Part shown: positions 5,348-5,736 of the stretch, one piece after another
Layout of the letters: every line of letters begins with the position of its first letter
How positions within the stretch are numbered: position 1 is the stretch's first letter
Assembly: GCA_013698055.1 (NCBI GenBank)
Contig: JACCVS010000312.1
Location: 1 to 5,736 of the forward strand
Reading direction: 5' to 3'
Source of the DNA: Acidobacteriota bacterium
GTDB taxonomy: Bacteria; Acidobacteriota; Blastocatellia; Pyrinomonadales; Pyrinomonadaceae
Length of the DNA: 5,736 bases
Program-made: the position numbers and the translations under genes
The notes under the pieces: model-generated
Told to the model about the DNA's origin: nothing
The model's input: the letters and a program-made list of their open reading frames with translations, nothing else
The model's database searches: none

Positions 5348-5736
5348 ATGGAAAGAGCCATCGAAGAATACCGCGTCGCGAACGAGCCTTATTACCTGGC
5401 GGTCGCGCGCGAGGTCGAGTTGTTTGAAGCGGCGCACGCCGCGCGCCTGCCCGTGATGCTGAAAGGCCCGACGGGCAGCGGCAAGACGCGCTTTGTCGAG
5501 CACATGGCGTGGCGGTTGGAGCGACCACTGATAACGGTCGCGTGCCACGAAGATTTGTCGGCAACGGATTTGGTCGGGCGTTTCCTGCTCGAAGGCGAGG
5601 AAACAGTCTGGCACGATGGGCCGCTGACGCGAGCAGTCCGTAACGGCGCGATCTGTTATCTGGACGAAGTCGTCGAAGCGCGCAAGGACACCATCGTCAT
5701 CATTCACCCGCTGACGGATGATCGCCGCCGGCTGCC
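5348..5736 (+). CDS. CbbQ/NirQ/NorQ/GpvN-family (MoxR-type) AAA+ ATPase, N-terminal part (cut by right window edge)
   Basis: Members of this family are hexameric AAA+ ATPases that, with a VWA-domain partner (CbbO, NorD and relatives), activate metal- or inhibitor-dependent enzymes such as Rubisco or nitric oxide reductase. The 129 complete codons begin MERAIEEYRV and contain Walker A GPTGSGKT (40-47) followed by RFVEHMAWRL, then VACHEDLSATDLVGRFLLEG (64-83), GPLTRAVRNGAICYLDEVVE (91-110) with Walker B acids D106/E107, and ARKDTIVIIHPLTDDRR (111-127). This string of motifs is specific to the CbbQ/NorQ subgroup rather than MoxR in general. Family proteins are about 260-300 residues, so roughly half is missing. 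Which enzyme it serves cannot be told without the downstream genes, so I give no symbol. The ATG is the first good start: the same frame has a stop at 5333-5335 and only a TTG at 5339 between. There is no visible ribosome-binding site, because a heptad repeat runs up to the ATG. Confidence 0.9.
   Translation, partial: MERAIEEYRVANEPYYLAVAREVELFEAAHAARLPVMLKGPTGSGKTRFVEHMAWRLERPLITVACHEDLSATDLVGRFLLEGEETVWHDGPLTRAVRNGAICYLDEVVEARKDTIVIIHPLTDDRRRL

Noticed and set aside
5300..5707. 135-codon minus-strand ORF opposite the AAA+ gene
   Set aside because: The plus strand encodes Walker A, Walker B and CbbQ/NorQ motifs over the same bases. The antisense product has no recognisable features and ends in repeat sequence.

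Overview
The window is a piece of bacterial chromosome carrying ordinary housekeeping genes: five protein-coding genes, two of them cut by the window edges, separated by four short spacers. From left to right: galU (minus strand, N-terminal part only); serS, seryl-tRNA synthetase (plus); sppA, a long-form signal peptide peptidase (minus); mnmA, tRNA 2-thiouridylase (minus); and the start of a CbbQ/NirQ/NorQ-type AAA+ ATPase (plus). I see no rRNA, tRNA, CRISPR array or insertion sequence.

The likely source is a moderately GC-rich Gram-negative bacterium. As I recall the family, the MnmA sequence (QLWNQRR near residue 33, an RCCSLDDVYDARRVA block at 53-67, PIPC-x2-CN at 101-108) resembles acidobacterial MnmA proteins, so Acidobacteriota is my best guess. 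This is inference from memory, not a database result.

Layout: galU and serS are divergent across a 180-bp spacer with candidate overlapping promoters and a 10-bp palindrome. serS and sppA converge on a 102-bp spacer filled by an inverted repeat. mnmA and sppA point the same way, but 248 bp lie between them, including a long composite inverted repeat, so they probably do not form a tight operon. mnmA and the AAA+ gene diverge across 267 bp holding two more inverted repeats and a plausible extended -10 promoter. The genes do not form one pathway: sugar-nucleotide synthesis, tRNA charging, tRNA wobble modification, membrane proteolysis, and a chaperone-like ATPase whose usual VWA-domain partner would lie beyond the right edge.

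The most unusual content is in the spacers. Three of the four, holding four separate elements, carry degenerate tandem 7-bp repeats arranged as two inverted arms of about three to five heptads each. The heptad sequence differs from element to element (CAGAATT; AAGGATG with an inner GGCAGAA-type set; GGTAAAT; TTCAAGG), while period, copy number and fold-back design are shared. The arrays run to within 0-5 bases of neighbouring start or stop codons and appear to have replaced the ribosome-binding regions of mnmA and the AAA+ gene. I know of no described element family with exactly this design. The nearest analogy I can name is the heptanucleotide STRR repeats of heterocystous cyanobacteria, which are not normally presented as paired inverted arms.
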